This document shows positions 19,333-28,057 of a stretch of DNA of 64,000 nucleotides, piece after piece. This stretch comes from CAYQQQ01 sp964420125 (GTDB lineage Bacteria > Actinomycetota > Acidimicrobiia > Acidimicrobiales > Microtrichaceae): contig CAYQQQ010000007.1 of NCBI GenBank assembly GCA_964420125.1, positions 1 to 64,000 of the forward strand. Direction: 5' to 3'. Every line of letters starts with the position of its first letter. Within the stretch, counting starts at the first letter, position 1. The notes beneath the pieces were generated by a model. That model was given only the letters and a program-made list of their open reading frames with translations. It searched no databases and had not been told where the DNA came from. The position numbers and the translations under genes are program-made.

Positions 19333-19865
19333 TGGCGCTGAAGCCGCTCCACCGGGCCCGGAGGTTCTTCGGATCGCTCTTCGGCGGATCGCCCGCACCG
19401 ACCGAGGAGGCCTGGGCCCGCAGCTGGCTGTCGCCGGCGGAGGCACGGCTGTTCGAGCAGATGCGGGGGATGGACCGTCAGCATGCGGTGGCGGTGGGAC
19501 GTGCGGTGGAGCGTCACTGGGAGGGCGAGCCCCCGAGATGGGTCATGGCAGCCGCCCTCCTCCACGACGTGGGCAAGACCGTGGCCGACCTCGGCGTCTA
19601 CGGGCGCGTCGTGGCCACGCTGTCGGAGTGGGTGGGCGGTGCCGACATGGCCGAGCACTGGGCGGACACGACGGGGTTCACGCGTCGTGTCGGGCTCTAC
19701 CTGATGTACCCGAAGCTGGGCGCCGACCTGCTGGCCATCAACGAGGCCGATCCTCGGGTGGTGGCCTGGTCGATCGAGCACCACCTGCCCGAGGCGGACT
19801 GGACGGTGCCCGTGGACGCGGGGCGGCTGCTGTCGGCGGCCGACGACGGCAAGCTGGGCGCCTGA
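19332..19865 (+). CDS. HD-domain protein
   Basis: A 177-residue protein with an HD metal-dependent phosphohydrolase fold: QHAVAVG near residue 52, ALLHDVGKTVADL near 76 carrying the His-Asp pair, and SIEHHLPE near 145. Such proteins hydrolyse nucleotides or phosphate esters; the substrate is not known. It is translationally coupled to xerD (TGATG), though a functional link is not obvious. The next gene, fur, converges on it with a 25-bp gap. Confidence 0.78.
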   Translation: MALKPLHRARRFFGSLFGGSPAPTEEAWARSWLSPAEARLFEQMRGMDRQHAVAVGRAVERHWEGEPPRWVMAAALLHDVGKTVADLGVYGRVVATLSEWVGGADMAEHWADTTGFTRRVGLYLMYPKLGADLLAINEADPRVVAWSIEHHLPEADWTVPVDAGRLLSAADDGKLGA

Positions 19866-19890
19866 TCCCGACCGGCGCCGACGCCAGCTG

Positions 19891-20349
19891 TCAGTGCGCG
19901 TGACGTCGACGGTCCGCCCGTGAGCACCCTTGGCATGTCCCGGTCAAGGCGTAGTGGGGAGCAAGGGTGAAGCGGTACCGGGACCTGAGGTCGTGGCGGA
20001 GGCCTTCCAGCTCGTCCAGGGGCACCTCGATCACCCGGCCGCAGTCCACGCACACGAGGTGGTGGTGCGGCGTGCTGCCGACGTGCCACACCGTGGGGCC
20101 GTGGTCGAGGTGGACGTGGTCGACGATGCCCAGCTCCTCGAGGGCCTCCAGCGTGCGGTACACGGTGGAGACGTTCACCGCGACCCCGGCTCGTGCCAGC
20201 TCGCCGGCGATGGTCTCGGCCGTGGTGTGGTGGTCGCCGGTGAGGAGCACCTCCACGATGGCCCGTCGCGCAGCGGTCCGCCGGCCTCCGGTGGCGACGA
20301 GGCGGTCGAGCACCGCGTCGACCTCAGGGGTGGCATCGGGGATGGTCAT
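19891..20349 (-). CDS. fur: Fur family metal-responsive repressor
   Basis: A 152-residue winged-helix repressor of the Fur/Zur/PerR family. The DNA-binding part contains NVSTVYRTLEALEELGIVDHV. The metal-binding part has PHHHLVCVDCGRVIEV and the C-terminal pair in CQGC, giving the two CxxC motifs of the structural zinc site. The ATG at 20349 lies 8 nt after TACACT (20358-20363, minus strand), so the mRNA is probably leaderless. Which metal it senses cannot be told from sequence. It is divergent from the large sensor kinase. Confidence 0.88.
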   Translation of the reverse strand: MTIPDATPEVDAVLDRLVATGGRRTAARRAIVEVLLTGDHHTTAETIAGELARAGVAVNVSTVYRTLEALEELGIVDHVHLDHGPTVWHVGSTPHHHLVCVDCGRVIEVPLDELEGLRHDLRSRYRFTLAPHYALTGTCQGCSRADRRRHAH

Positions 20350-20357
20350 CGGAGCCG

Positions 20358-20363
20358 AGTGTA
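20358..20363 (-). promoter_or_regulatory. Putative -10 element of fur (leaderless)
   Basis: TACACT on the minus strand ends 8 nt before the fur ATG. No Shine-Dalgarno sequence lies between them. Confidence 0.5.
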
Positions 20364-20446
20364 GGGATCCGTCGCAGCCGTGGATTCGACCCTCGGGATG
20401 CGTCATCCTTGTGGGGTAGGTGCAGCCTGGGGGAAGAGGTGCGCCG

Positions 20447-22996
20447 ATGACACCTGGCAGTCCTGACCCGGACGACGCCCCGCCATGGCGGGCGCTGTTC
20501 GACCTGGCGCCGACGCCGCTGCTCGTGCTGGACGCCGAGCTGGGCATCGTCGCGGTGAACGACGCCTACCTGCAGGCGACGATGACGCAGCGGAGCCGGA
20601 TCGTCGGCCGCCACCTCTTCGAGGTCTTCCCCGACAACCCGGGAGATCCCGGGGCGGAGGGGGTGAGCAACCTGCGGGCGTCGCTCGAGCGCGTCCTCCG
20701 CGACCGGCAGCCGGATGCCATGCCGCTGCAGAAGTACGACGTCCGCCGGCCGCCCGAACAGGGGGGCGGCTTCGAGGAGCGGTGGTGGAGCCCGCTCAAC
20801 GTCCCGGTATTGGGACCGGGTGGCGAGGTGCAGGCCATCATCCATCGGGTCGAGGACGCCACTGAGCTGGTGAGGGCCTCCGTGGGCTCGGATGCCGCGC
20901 TCGGGGTCGGCGAGCTGCGCCCCGGGGCCCAGGGGCTCGAGAGCGTCATCGTCCAGCGCGATCGCGAGGTGGCCGAGGCGAGTCGACGGCTCAAGGAGAG
21001 CAACGCCGAGCTCGCTCGGATGTACGCGAGGACCAAGGAGCTCGACCGGCTGCGCACCGAGTTCTTCGCCAACGTGAGCCACGAGCTGCGCACGCCTCTG
21101 GCCCTGATCCTCGGACCGGTGGAGCAGCTCAGGGAGGGCTTCCCGGACGCGCCCCGTGCGCAGGGCCTGATCGACCTGATCGAGCGGAACGCGCGGGTGC
21201 TCCAGCGCCACGTGGAGGACCTCCTGATGGTCGCTCGCTCCGAGTCGGGCGAGATCGAGCTGAGCTATGTGGCGATCGACCTCGCCGAGCTCGTGCGCCT
21301 GTTGGTGGCCAACTACGAGAGCCTGGCGGAGGAGCGGGGCATCGACCTCACCGTGATCGCCGATCGGGCTGTGCAGATGCAGGGCGATCCGGTGCTGCTG
21401 CGACGGGTGGCGGCGAACCTCGTGGACAACGCGCTGAAGTTCACACCCGCCGGCGGGTGGGTGCGCGTGGAGGTCGACGCCGATCAGCTCGCGGGTCGGG
21501 CGGTGATGGAGGTCCTCGACAGCGGCCCCGGCGTGCCGGAGGACCAGCGCTCGGCCGTGTTCGAGCGGTTCCGCCAGCTCGACGGCGGAGCGTCGCGTGC
21601 GTTCGGAGGCGCGGGGCTGGGCCTGAGCATCGTGCACGACGTGGTGGAGCTGCACGGAGGGGAGATCTCGGTGGGTCGGGCCGACGGCGGGGGTGCGCGC
21701 TTCCGCGTGGAGCTCCCGCTGATCGCTCCAGCCGGGGTGTCCGTGCTCCGGGACCCGTCCGCCGTCGATCGGCCCGAGGGCGGCGTGGCGGTCGGGATGT
21801 CGCAGCGCACGGCCCTCCCCCCGTCGCTCGCATCGCGTGAGCCGGTCGTGGCCCCAGATGCCCCGCTCGTCCTCGTGGCGGAGGACAACGACGACATGGG
21901 GGCGTTCCTGGCGGGCGTGCTGGCGGGCCAGTACCGGGTCGCTCGTGCCGCCGACGGCGCGACCGCCTTGGAGATCGCCGGCAGGTCGAGGCCGGATCTG
22001 GTCCTCACCGACGTGATGATGCCGGAGATGGACGGGTTGGAGCTCGTGGAGGCCATGCGTCGCGATCCGCAGCTCGAGGGAGTCCCGGTCGTGGTCCTCA
22101 CCGCCCGTGCGGACGATGCCCTGAGCGCTCGGCTGCTGCGGGCGGGTGCGAACGACTACCTGAACAAGCCCTTCTCCGTGGAGGAGCTCACCTCCCGGAT
22201 CGCCAACCTCCTGCAGCTCCGGCGCAGCGAGCTCCGTGCGGTCGAGGCAGCGGAGGCTGCTCGGATCTCGGAGCGCCAGACGCGTGAGGTGCTGGATGCG
22301 GCTCCCGATGCCACGGTGGTGATCGACGACCACGAGGCCATCGCCTACGCCAACTCGGAGGCGGAGGCCATGACGGGCAGGGCGGTGTCGGAACTGGTGG
22401 GGCGGGGGGTGGAGGAGCTCGTGCCCAGCCGCTTGGCCAGGCGTCTGCTCGCACTTCGCCTGGGCGTGCTGAGCGCGGAGGGCCCTGAGCTCGAGCTGGA
22501 CGCTGGGACGGACATGGCCATCGTGGGTCGTGACGGGGTCGAGGTGCCCGTCGACGTCAGGATGTCGAAGGTGCTGTGGTGCGGCAACGAGGCGGTGATG
22601 GTCGTGGCGCGGGACATCCGCTCGCGCAAGGCCATGGAGGCGAAGCTGCAGCGCCGAGCGGACGGAGCCCGGGCTCTGGCGGAGCTGGCCCTGGTGCTGC
22701 CGGCGCTCGGAGCCGACCTCGACGGCGTGCTGACCCGGGTGGCGAAGATCGTGGTCGACGCGATCGGGGACACCTGTGGGATCTTCATGGTCGGGGGGCA
22801 CCCCACGAACCTCGACCTGATCGCGTGGGCGAGCAGGAACCCCGGCGACGAGGCGCTGGCCAGGGCGGCTGCTGCCCGCGCACCCGTGTCGCGAGATCAG
22901 GGCCCGATCGGCGAGGTGTTCCGCACCGGTCGGACGCTGTTCAACCCGGCGGCGGATGCGGAGCAGCTGCGTTCGGCGACCCCACCGGCTCACTGA
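20447..22996 (+). CDS. Hybrid sensor histidine kinase, N-terminal part of an interrupted gene
   Basis: An 849-residue product. Domains: PAS (about 15-140), coiled linker, HisKA with phospho-acceptor His212 in VSHELRTP, HATPase (NLVDNALKFTP near 325, DSGPGVPE, GGAGLGLSIV), receiver domain with phospho-acceptor Asp522 in LTDVMMPEMDG and Lys in LNKPF, second PAS, and the first part of a GAF domain. The TGA at 22994-22996 stops translation inside that GAF domain. The next ORF is in the same reading frame and continues it. ATG 20447 is chosen because GGGGGAAGAGG lies about 9 nt upstream; GTG 20420 is possible. No transmembrane helix is seen, so it is probably cytoplasmic. Confidence 0.82.
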   Translation: MTPGSPDPDDAPPWRALFDLAPTPLLVLDAELGIVAVNDAYLQATMTQRSRIVGRHLFEVFPDNPGDPGAEGVSNLRASLERVLRDRQPDAMPLQKYDVRRPPEQGGGFEERWWSPLNVPVLGPGGEVQAIIHRVEDATELVRASVGSDAALGVGELRPGAQGLESVIVQRDREVAEASRRLKESNAELARMYARTKELDRLRTEFFANVSHELRTPLALILGPVEQLREGFPDAPRAQGLIDLIERNARVLQRHVEDLLMVARSESGEIELSYVAIDLAELVRLLVANYESLAEERGIDLTVIADRAVQMQGDPVLLRRVAANLVDNALKFTPAGGWVRVEVDADQLAGRAVMEVLDSGPGVPEDQRSAVFERFRQLDGGASRAFGGAGLGLSIVHDVVELHGGEISVGRADGGGARFRVELPLIAPAGVSVLRDPSAVDRPEGGVAVGMSQRTALPPSLASREPVVAPDAPLVLVAEDNDDMGAFLAGVLAGQYRVARAADGATALEIAGRSRPDLVLTDVMMPEMDGLELVEAMRRDPQLEGVPVVVLTARADDALSARLLRAGANDYLNKPFSVEELTSRIANLLQLRRSELRAVEAAEAARISERQTREVLDAAPDATVVIDDHEAIAYANSEAEAMTGRAVSELVGRGVEELVPSRLARRLLALRLGVLSAEGPELELDAGTDMAIVGRDGVEVPVDVRMSKVLWCGNEAVMVVARDIRSRKAMEAKLQRRADGARALAELALVLPALGADLDGVLTRVAKIVVDAIGDTCGIFMVGGHPTNLDLIAWASRNPGDEALARAAAARAPVSRDQGPIGEVFRTGRTLFNPAADAEQLRSATPPAH

Positions 22997-22999
22997 TCG

Positions 23000-25408
23000 G
23001 TGGTGGAGGCCACTGGTGCCTCCAGCGGCGTGGTCGTGCCGGTGCGCGGCGTCGGGGGCGAGGTGGTGGGTGTCGTCACCGGCCGGCGATTCGAGGGGCG
23101 ACCTCCCCTCGACCTGGACGACGTGGAGCTGCTGGAGGAGCTCGCGGAGCGCATGTCCTTGGCAGTGCAGAACGCCGAGCTCTTCAGGGCGGTGACGGAC
23201 AGCGAGGCGAGGTTCCGCATCCTGAGCGAGCTGTCGGATGCCATGGCGGGCAGCCGGACCTCGGAGGAGGCACTGGCGACGGCCACGCGCTGCCTGACGG
23301 GTGAGCTCGCCGACCTCTGCGCCGTCACGCTGCTCGACGCGACGGGAGAGGTGCTCGTGCCGGTGGCCTGGGCAGCCGCCCCCGAGCACGAGGACGTGCT
23401 GGCCCGCATCGTCTCGGGGGTCACCCCTGTGCAGGGCACCTTCGCCGGTGTGGTGGCCACGACGAAGGTGGCGGTGATGTGGGATGTCGAGCGCGACCCC
23501 ACTCCGCCGGGCGTGCCGAGCTCCTACGGCTCGATGCTCGAGCGGTTGGGAATCAGCCGGCTCCTGATCGTGGCCCTGTGCTCCGACGGCGAGGTGCTGG
23601 GGACCCTCGGGCTGTCCAGGAGCCGTGTGGGTGCCCCCTACCGGGAGGCCGACCGGGCTCTGGCGATCGAGGTCGCCTCCCGGCTGGCCTCGGAGATCAA
23701 CCAGGGCAACCTGAGGACGAAGGCCATGGACACCGAGTCGCAGCTGCGGACGATGTTCGACACGTTCCCGGCGGGCATGGCGCTCGCCGAGCTGGACGGC
23801 TGCCTGTTGCAGGTGAACCCCGCACTGAGCGCCATCACCGGCTTCCAGGCCTCCGACCTGCTCGGAAGGAGCCTGTCGGAGCTCACCCATCCGGAGGACC
23901 GGGAGCTCGAGCGCGAGGCGGTCGAATCGCTGCTCGAAGGAGCGATGCCCTCCAACGTGGTCTTCCAACGTCTCGTCGCCCGGGACGGTGAGACGATCTG
24001 GGTCCGGATGGAGCTGCGGTTGAGGTACTCCGCCGGGCGACCGGTCGGCTACACCGCAGAGGTGGAGGACATCACCGCACCCGGGCTGCGAGAGGAGGAC
24101 GTGGGGCACCGGGTGCTCCACGACGTGGTGACAGGGTTGCCGACGCGTGTGCTGCTGATGGACCGGCTCCGCCACGCGCTCAGCCGTCTGGATCGGGTGG
24201 AGACCGGCCTCGCTGTGCTCTTCGTGGACCTCGATCGCTTCAAGCCCATCAACGACACCTTCGGCCACGCGGTCGGGGACCACCTGCTGGTGGAGCTCAG
24301 CCGCCGACTCTCGGCCACCGTTCGCCCACCCGACACGGTGGCACGGGTGGGAGGTGACGAGTTCGTGGTGCTGTGCACCGACGTCGCCGAGGAGACCGCG
24401 GCGGAGGCGGTGGCGGCCCGCGTGATCGAGGCGCTCGGGGAACCGTACGTCTTCGGGGACCACGAGCTGGTGCTGTCGGCCTCCGTGGGCATCTCCACCT
24501 CTTCGGATCCGGAGGCCGACCCCCACGAGCTGCTGCATCGGGCAGAGGCTGCGATGTACGAGGCGAAGGAAGCGGGCGGGGCGAGGTTCGCACGCCTGGG
24601 AGATGCCGTGGGGCTCGACACCCTGGATCGCTTCGAGATGGAGGTCGAGCTGCGGCGCGGCATCGATCGAGGGCAGCTGCGCCTGCGGTACCAGCCGATC
24701 GTGTGGCTGCCGGGAGGGGCGGTGGCCGGGATCGAGGCGTTGGTGCGCTTCCACCACCCGGCGAAGGGGCTGCTGACGCCGGACCGCTTCCTGCCGATCG
24801 CCGAGGAGTCCGGGCTGATCGTGCCGCTGGGAGAATGGACGATCGTCGAGGCCTGCCGCCGCGTCGCTGCGCTGAGGTCGGTGGGTGAGGACCTCCACAT
24901 CGCCGTGAACCTCTCGAGCCGGCAGCTCGAGGATCCCCGCCTGGTGGAGGCGGTGAGGGGGGCGATCGAGGTGAGCGGTGCGGATCCGGCACGCCTCGTG
25001 TTCGAGATCACCGAGACCTCCTACATGCGGGCAGATCGCAGCGTGGCGCACGCGATCGAGCAGCTGATCGACCTCGGAGCGCAGTTCGCCGTGGACGACT
25101 TCGGGACCGGCTACTCCAGCCTGGTCTACCTGAAGCGGTTCCCCCTGAGCGTGCTGAAGATCGACCGCAGCTTCGTGGCCGGTCTGGGGACGAACGCCGA
25201 CGACACGGCCATCGTGAACGGCGTCGTCCAGCTGGCGCACAACCTCGGTCTGCACACGATCGCAGAAGGCGTGGAGACGGAGCAGCAGCGCGACCTGCTG
25301 GCGGACATGGGGTGCGAGTTCGCCCAGGGCTACCTCTTCGCACGACCTCTCGACGAGGACCAGCTGGAGCGGTACCTGGGTCGTGCGTCGTCGGGCGCTG
25401 CGGAGTGA
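23000..25408 (+). CDS. GAF-GAF-PAS-GGDEF-EAL protein, C-terminal part of an interrupted gene
   Basis: An 802-residue frame that begins with the second half of a GAF domain (SSGVVVPVRGVGGEVVGVVT), then a full GAF (about 65-235), PAS (245-360), GGDEF (375-540) and EAL (545-795). The diguanylate cyclase site RVGGDEFVVL and the phosphodiesterase motifs IEALVRF, DDFGTGYSS and KIDRSFV are all intact, so both making and breaking of c-di-GMP are possible. GTG 23000 follows the upstream TGA by 3 nt and has no Shine-Dalgarno sequence, and starting there would leave a partial GAF domain. It is therefore better read as the rest of one gene of about 1650 codons. Confidence 0.8.
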   Translation: MVEATGASSGVVVPVRGVGGEVVGVVTGRRFEGRPPLDLDDVELLEELAERMSLAVQNAELFRAVTDSEARFRILSELSDAMAGSRTSEEALATATRCLTGELADLCAVTLLDATGEVLVPVAWAAAPEHEDVLARIVSGVTPVQGTFAGVVATTKVAVMWDVERDPTPPGVPSSYGSMLERLGISRLLIVALCSDGEVLGTLGLSRSRVGAPYREADRALAIEVASRLASEINQGNLRTKAMDTESQLRTMFDTFPAGMALAELDGCLLQVNPALSAITGFQASDLLGRSLSELTHPEDRELEREAVESLLEGAMPSNVVFQRLVARDGETIWVRMELRLRYSAGRPVGYTAEVEDITAPGLREEDVGHRVLHDVVTGLPTRVLLMDRLRHALSRLDRVETGLAVLFVDLDRFKPINDTFGHAVGDHLLVELSRRLSATVRPPDTVARVGGDEFVVLCTDVAEETAAEAVAARVIEALGEPYVFGDHELVLSASVGISTSSDPEADPHELLHRAEAAMYEAKEAGGARFARLGDAVGLDTLDRFEMEVELRRGIDRGQLRLRYQPIVWLPGGAVAGIEALVRFHHPAKGLLTPDRFLPIAEESGLIVPLGEWTIVEACRRVAALRSVGEDLHIAVNLSSRQLEDPRLVEAVRGAIEVSGADPARLVFEITETSYMRADRSVAHAIEQLIDLGAQFAVDDFGTGYSSLVYLKRFPLSVLKIDRSFVAGLGTNADDTAIVNGVVQLAHNLGLHTIAEGVETEQQRDLLADMGCEFAQGYLFARPLDEDQLERYLGRASSGAAE

Positions 25409-25426
25409 GGAGGTGGCGGCGTCCGC

Positions 25427-26413
25427 TCACCCACGGGGCAGCAGGCCGATGTGGGCCAGGGCGCGTGCCAGCACCGGTACGGCGACAGCGGATGCCTTCT
25501 CCGCTCCCAGCCGCAGGAGCCGCTCCGTCTCGGCGAGGTCGTCGCGCAGCTCGGCGAAGCGCTCCTGGACGGGCCGCAGCACCTCCACCACTGCATCGGC
25601 GGTGTCGTTCTTGAGGGGACCGTACTGGTGGTAGCTGCCGGCGAGCTCTGCGGGGTCCCGGCCCGTGCAGGCGCCGAGGATCGACAGCAGGTTGCTCACC
25701 CCGGGCTTGGCGACGGGATCGAATCGGACGTCAGCGCCCGAGTCGGTCACCGCTCGACGGATCTTCTTGGCCGTACGTGAGAGGTCGTCGGTCAGCATGA
25801 CCGTGCCGGCGTCGCTGTCGCTCGACTTCGACATCTTGGAGGTGGGGTCCTGGAGGTCCATGACCCGGGCTCCGGTCGACGGAACCACCGCCTCCGGCAG
25901 CACGAAGGTCGCTCCATAGCGGCTGTTGAAGCGCTCGGCGACGTCTCTGGTGAGCTCGATGTGCTGGCGCTGGTCCTCCCCGACGGGCACCTTGTCGGTG
26001 TCGTAGAGGAGGATGTCGGCTGCCTGCAGCGCCGGATAGGTGAACAGCCCGGCCGACACGAAGTCCTTCTGGCGCGAGGACTTGTCCTTGAACTGGGTCA
26101 TCCGGCTGAGCTCGCCGAAGCTGGTCGCGCACTGGAGCACCCAGCCGAGCTCGGCGTGCTGAGGCACGTGGCTCTGCACGAAGAGGGTGCACACCTCGGG
26201 GTCGAGCCCGCAGGCCATGAGCACCTGCGCCAGCTCGAGGGTCTTGCCACCCACCTCGCCGGGCTCCTTGGGGACCGTCAACGCGTGGAGATCCACGATG
26301 CAGAACACGCTGTCGTCGACGTGCTGTTCGCGGACCCAGTTCTGCACCGCGCCCAGGAGGTTGCCGAGGTGGAGGTCACCGGTCGGCTGGATCCCGGAGA
26401 AGACACGTGGCAT
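25427..26413 (-). CDS. trpS: Tryptophanyl-tRNA synthetase
   Basis: A 328-residue class I aminoacyl-tRNA synthetase. The N-terminal MPRVFSGIQPTGDLHLGN carries the HIGH-like signature (as GDLHLGN), and KMSKS is present in PTSKMSKSSDSD. GEDQRQHIELTRDVAERFN is typical of bacterial TrpRS. The start is ATG 26413, preceded by a TACGAT hexamer 8 nt away. It is transcribed away from scpA and converges on the GGDEF-EAL gene. Confidence 0.97.
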   Translation of the reverse strand: MPRVFSGIQPTGDLHLGNLLGAVQNWVREQHVDDSVFCIVDLHALTVPKEPGEVGGKTLELAQVLMACGLDPEVCTLFVQSHVPQHAELGWVLQCATSFGELSRMTQFKDKSSRQKDFVSAGLFTYPALQAADILLYDTDKVPVGEDQRQHIELTRDVAERFNSRYGATFVLPEAVVPSTGARVMDLQDPTSKMSKSSDSDAGTVMLTDDLSRTAKKIRRAVTDSGADVRFDPVAKPGVSNLLSILGACTGRDPAELAGSYHQYGPLKNDTADAVVEVLRPVQERFAELRDDLAETERLLRLGAEKASAVAVPVLARALAHIGLLPRG

Positions 26414-26577
26414 GGCGCACGATCGTACCGGGAGGAGCGTGCCCCGTCGGCCCCGGTGGCTCAGGTCGGCTGATCCATCGCCGAGGCGTCCGGCCGGGCC
26501 CGAGCGCGTGCGCACCCGTGCGCGGGAATCACACCGGTGTAAGTCCGTGGGCGCGACGGCAGCTACCATGGCGAGCG
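26414..26577. promoter_or_regulatory. Divergent promoter region trpS / scpA
   Basis: This 164-bp gap holds two TANNNT hexamers: TACGAT at 26422-26427 (minus strand, 8 nt before the trpS ATG) and TACCAT at 26564-26569 (plus strand, 8 nt before the scpA ATG). Both suggest leaderless transcripts. A T-box leader, common before trpS in Firmicutes, is not seen on the trpS side, where the leader would be almost absent. Confidence 0.5.
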
Positions 26578-27357
26578 ATGGCCTACGACGTGCGCACCCC
26601 CGTGTTCGAGGGTCCGTTCGACCTCCTCCTGCACCTGATACTGCGGGAGCAGGTCGAGCTCTACGACATCTCGCTGTCGGGGATCGTGGACGCCTACCTG
26701 GTGGAGCTGACCCGGATGGAGACGCTCGACCTCGAGATCGCGACCGAGTTCCTCCTGATCGCCGCCACGTTGGTGGAGCTCAAGACCAAGCGGCTGCTGC
26801 CCGACGACCCGGATCTCGACCTCGACGACGAGCTCGGGCTGTGGGAGGAGCGCGATCTCCTCCTCGCCCGGCTGCTCGAGTGCAAGACGTTCAAGGACGC
26901 GGCGAGGACCCTCGAGGCCCTGCACAACCTGGCCTCCCGCTCGGTGCCTCGTCGTGTCGGCCCGGAGGAGCGCTACCTGGAGCTGGCGCCGGACCTGCTC
27001 GAGGGTGTCACCCCCGAGATGCTGCGCAAGGCCTTCGCGGCAGCGATGCAGCCGCGGCCGGTGCCGCGCATCGACCTGTTCCACGTGGCCCCGATTCGCG
27101 CCAGCGTGGTGGACGCGGTGGCCGACCTGTGCCGGGAGCTTCCGTCCTCGCGGCGCATCACGTTCCGCGAGCTCACGGCCTCCCTCGTCGATCGTGTCGA
27201 GGTGATCGTGCAGTTCCTCGCCATCCTGGAGCTGTTCAAGCAGGGCCTGGTCGACCTGCTCCAGCCCGTCACCTTCGGCGACATCGAGGTGGTCTGGCGC
27301 GGTGGCGACTCGGTGCCGGCCAGAGCGCTGGAGGCGGTCGACGCCTACGATGGCTGA
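26578..27357 (+). CDS. scpA: Segregation and condensation protein ScpA
   Basis: A 259-residue kleisin subunit of the SMC-ScpAB condensin complex. The N-terminal VFEGPFDLLLHLILREQVEL and the following ATEFLLIAATLVELKTKRLLP are the family hallmarks. The C-terminal winged helix (TFRELTASLVDRVEVIVQFLAILEL) binds the SMC head. The ATG at 26578 sits 8 nt after TACCAT. The 3' end overlaps scpB by 8 bp. Order scpA-scpB-rluB is widely conserved. Confidence 0.95.
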   Translation: MAYDVRTPVFEGPFDLLLHLILREQVELYDISLSGIVDAYLVELTRMETLDLEIATEFLLIAATLVELKTKRLLPDDPDLDLDDELGLWEERDLLLARLLECKTFKDAARTLEALHNLASRSVPRRVGPEERYLELAPDLLEGVTPEMLRKAFAAAMQPRPVPRIDLFHVAPIRASVVDAVADLCRELPSSRRITFRELTASLVDRVEVIVQFLAILELFKQGLVDLLQPVTFGDIEVVWRGGDSVPARALEAVDAYDG

Positions 27358-28057
27358 GATGGCGGGCACCGAGGACACCAGCGAGCACGAGCGGCGCCGA
27401 GCCCTCGAGGCGCTCCTCATGGTCGCGGAGGAGCCGGCGACCACTCAGCTCTTGGGCGAGCTGCTGGAGGTGTCGCCGACCGCGATCGAGGCGACGCTGC
27501 AGACCATGGCGGGCGCCTACGAGGCCGAGGGCCGAGGCTTCGCTCTGGTCCAGGTGGCAGGCGGGTGGCGCTTCGAGAGCCACGAGGCCTGTGCTCCCTA
27601 CGTCGAGCGGTTCGTCCTGAGCGGTCAGACCGCTCGCCTGTCGGCGGCCGCGCTGGAGACCCTCGCCATCGTGGCCTACAAGCAGCCTGTGAGCCGCGCT
27701 CAGGTGGCCGCCATCCGTGGCGTCAACGTGGACGGGGTCATCCGCACGCTCACCCAACGTGGCTACATCGCCGAGGTGGGCCATGATCCCGGCCCGGGCC
27801 AGGCCGTCCTCTTCGGCACCACGGCGCTGTTCCTCGAACGACTCGGGTTGAACAGCATCGACCAGCTGCCCTCCCTCGGCGACTTCATCCCCGACGCCGA
27901 GGTGGTGGAGCTGCTGGAGCAGGGCCTGCGCGTGGAACCCGAGCCGGGTCCGGCCGACGCCGCCATGGCTGCCGGTGTCCCGTCGCGAGCGCCCGACGTG
28001 GACCGCACGTCCCTCGAGGCCCCCGCCGGAGCCGAGGCGCCGCCGGGTGAGCCCTGA
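27350..28057 (+). CDS. scpB: Segregation and condensation protein ScpB
   Basis: A 235-residue partner of ScpA with two winged-helix domains. Characteristic segments are RRRALEALLMVAEEPAT, GGWRFESHEACAPYVERF and LSAAALETLAIVAYKQPVSR followed by IRGVNVDGVIRTL. The C-terminal 50 residues are Pro/Ala-rich and disordered. The ATG at 27350 overlaps scpA; ATG 27359 is a second possibility. Confidence 0.94.
   Translation: MAEMAGTEDTSEHERRRALEALLMVAEEPATTQLLGELLEVSPTAIEATLQTMAGAYEAEGRGFALVQVAGGWRFESHEACAPYVERFVLSGQTARLSAAALETLAIVAYKQPVSRAQVAAIRGVNVDGVIRTLTQRGYIAEVGHDPGPGQAVLFGTTALFLERLGLNSIDQLPSLGDFIPDAEVVELLEQGLRVEPEPGPADAAMAAGVPSRAPDVDRTSLEAPAGAEAPPGEP

Noticed and set aside
22994..22996. TGA as a selenocysteine codon
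   Set aside because: The position is in a GAF domain where no redox Sec is expected, and I saw no convincing SECIS-like hairpin directly after it.
20324..25255. Very long open frame on the minus strand opposite the sensor kinase
   Set aside because: It is a shadow typical of GC-rich coding DNA; the plus strand encodes clear PAS, HisKA, REC, GGDEF and EAL domains, while the minus translation shows no domain.
26414..26577. T-box or tryptophan leader before trpS
   Set aside because: The TACGAT element leaves practically no leader, and no T-box consensus or Trp-rich leader peptide was seen.
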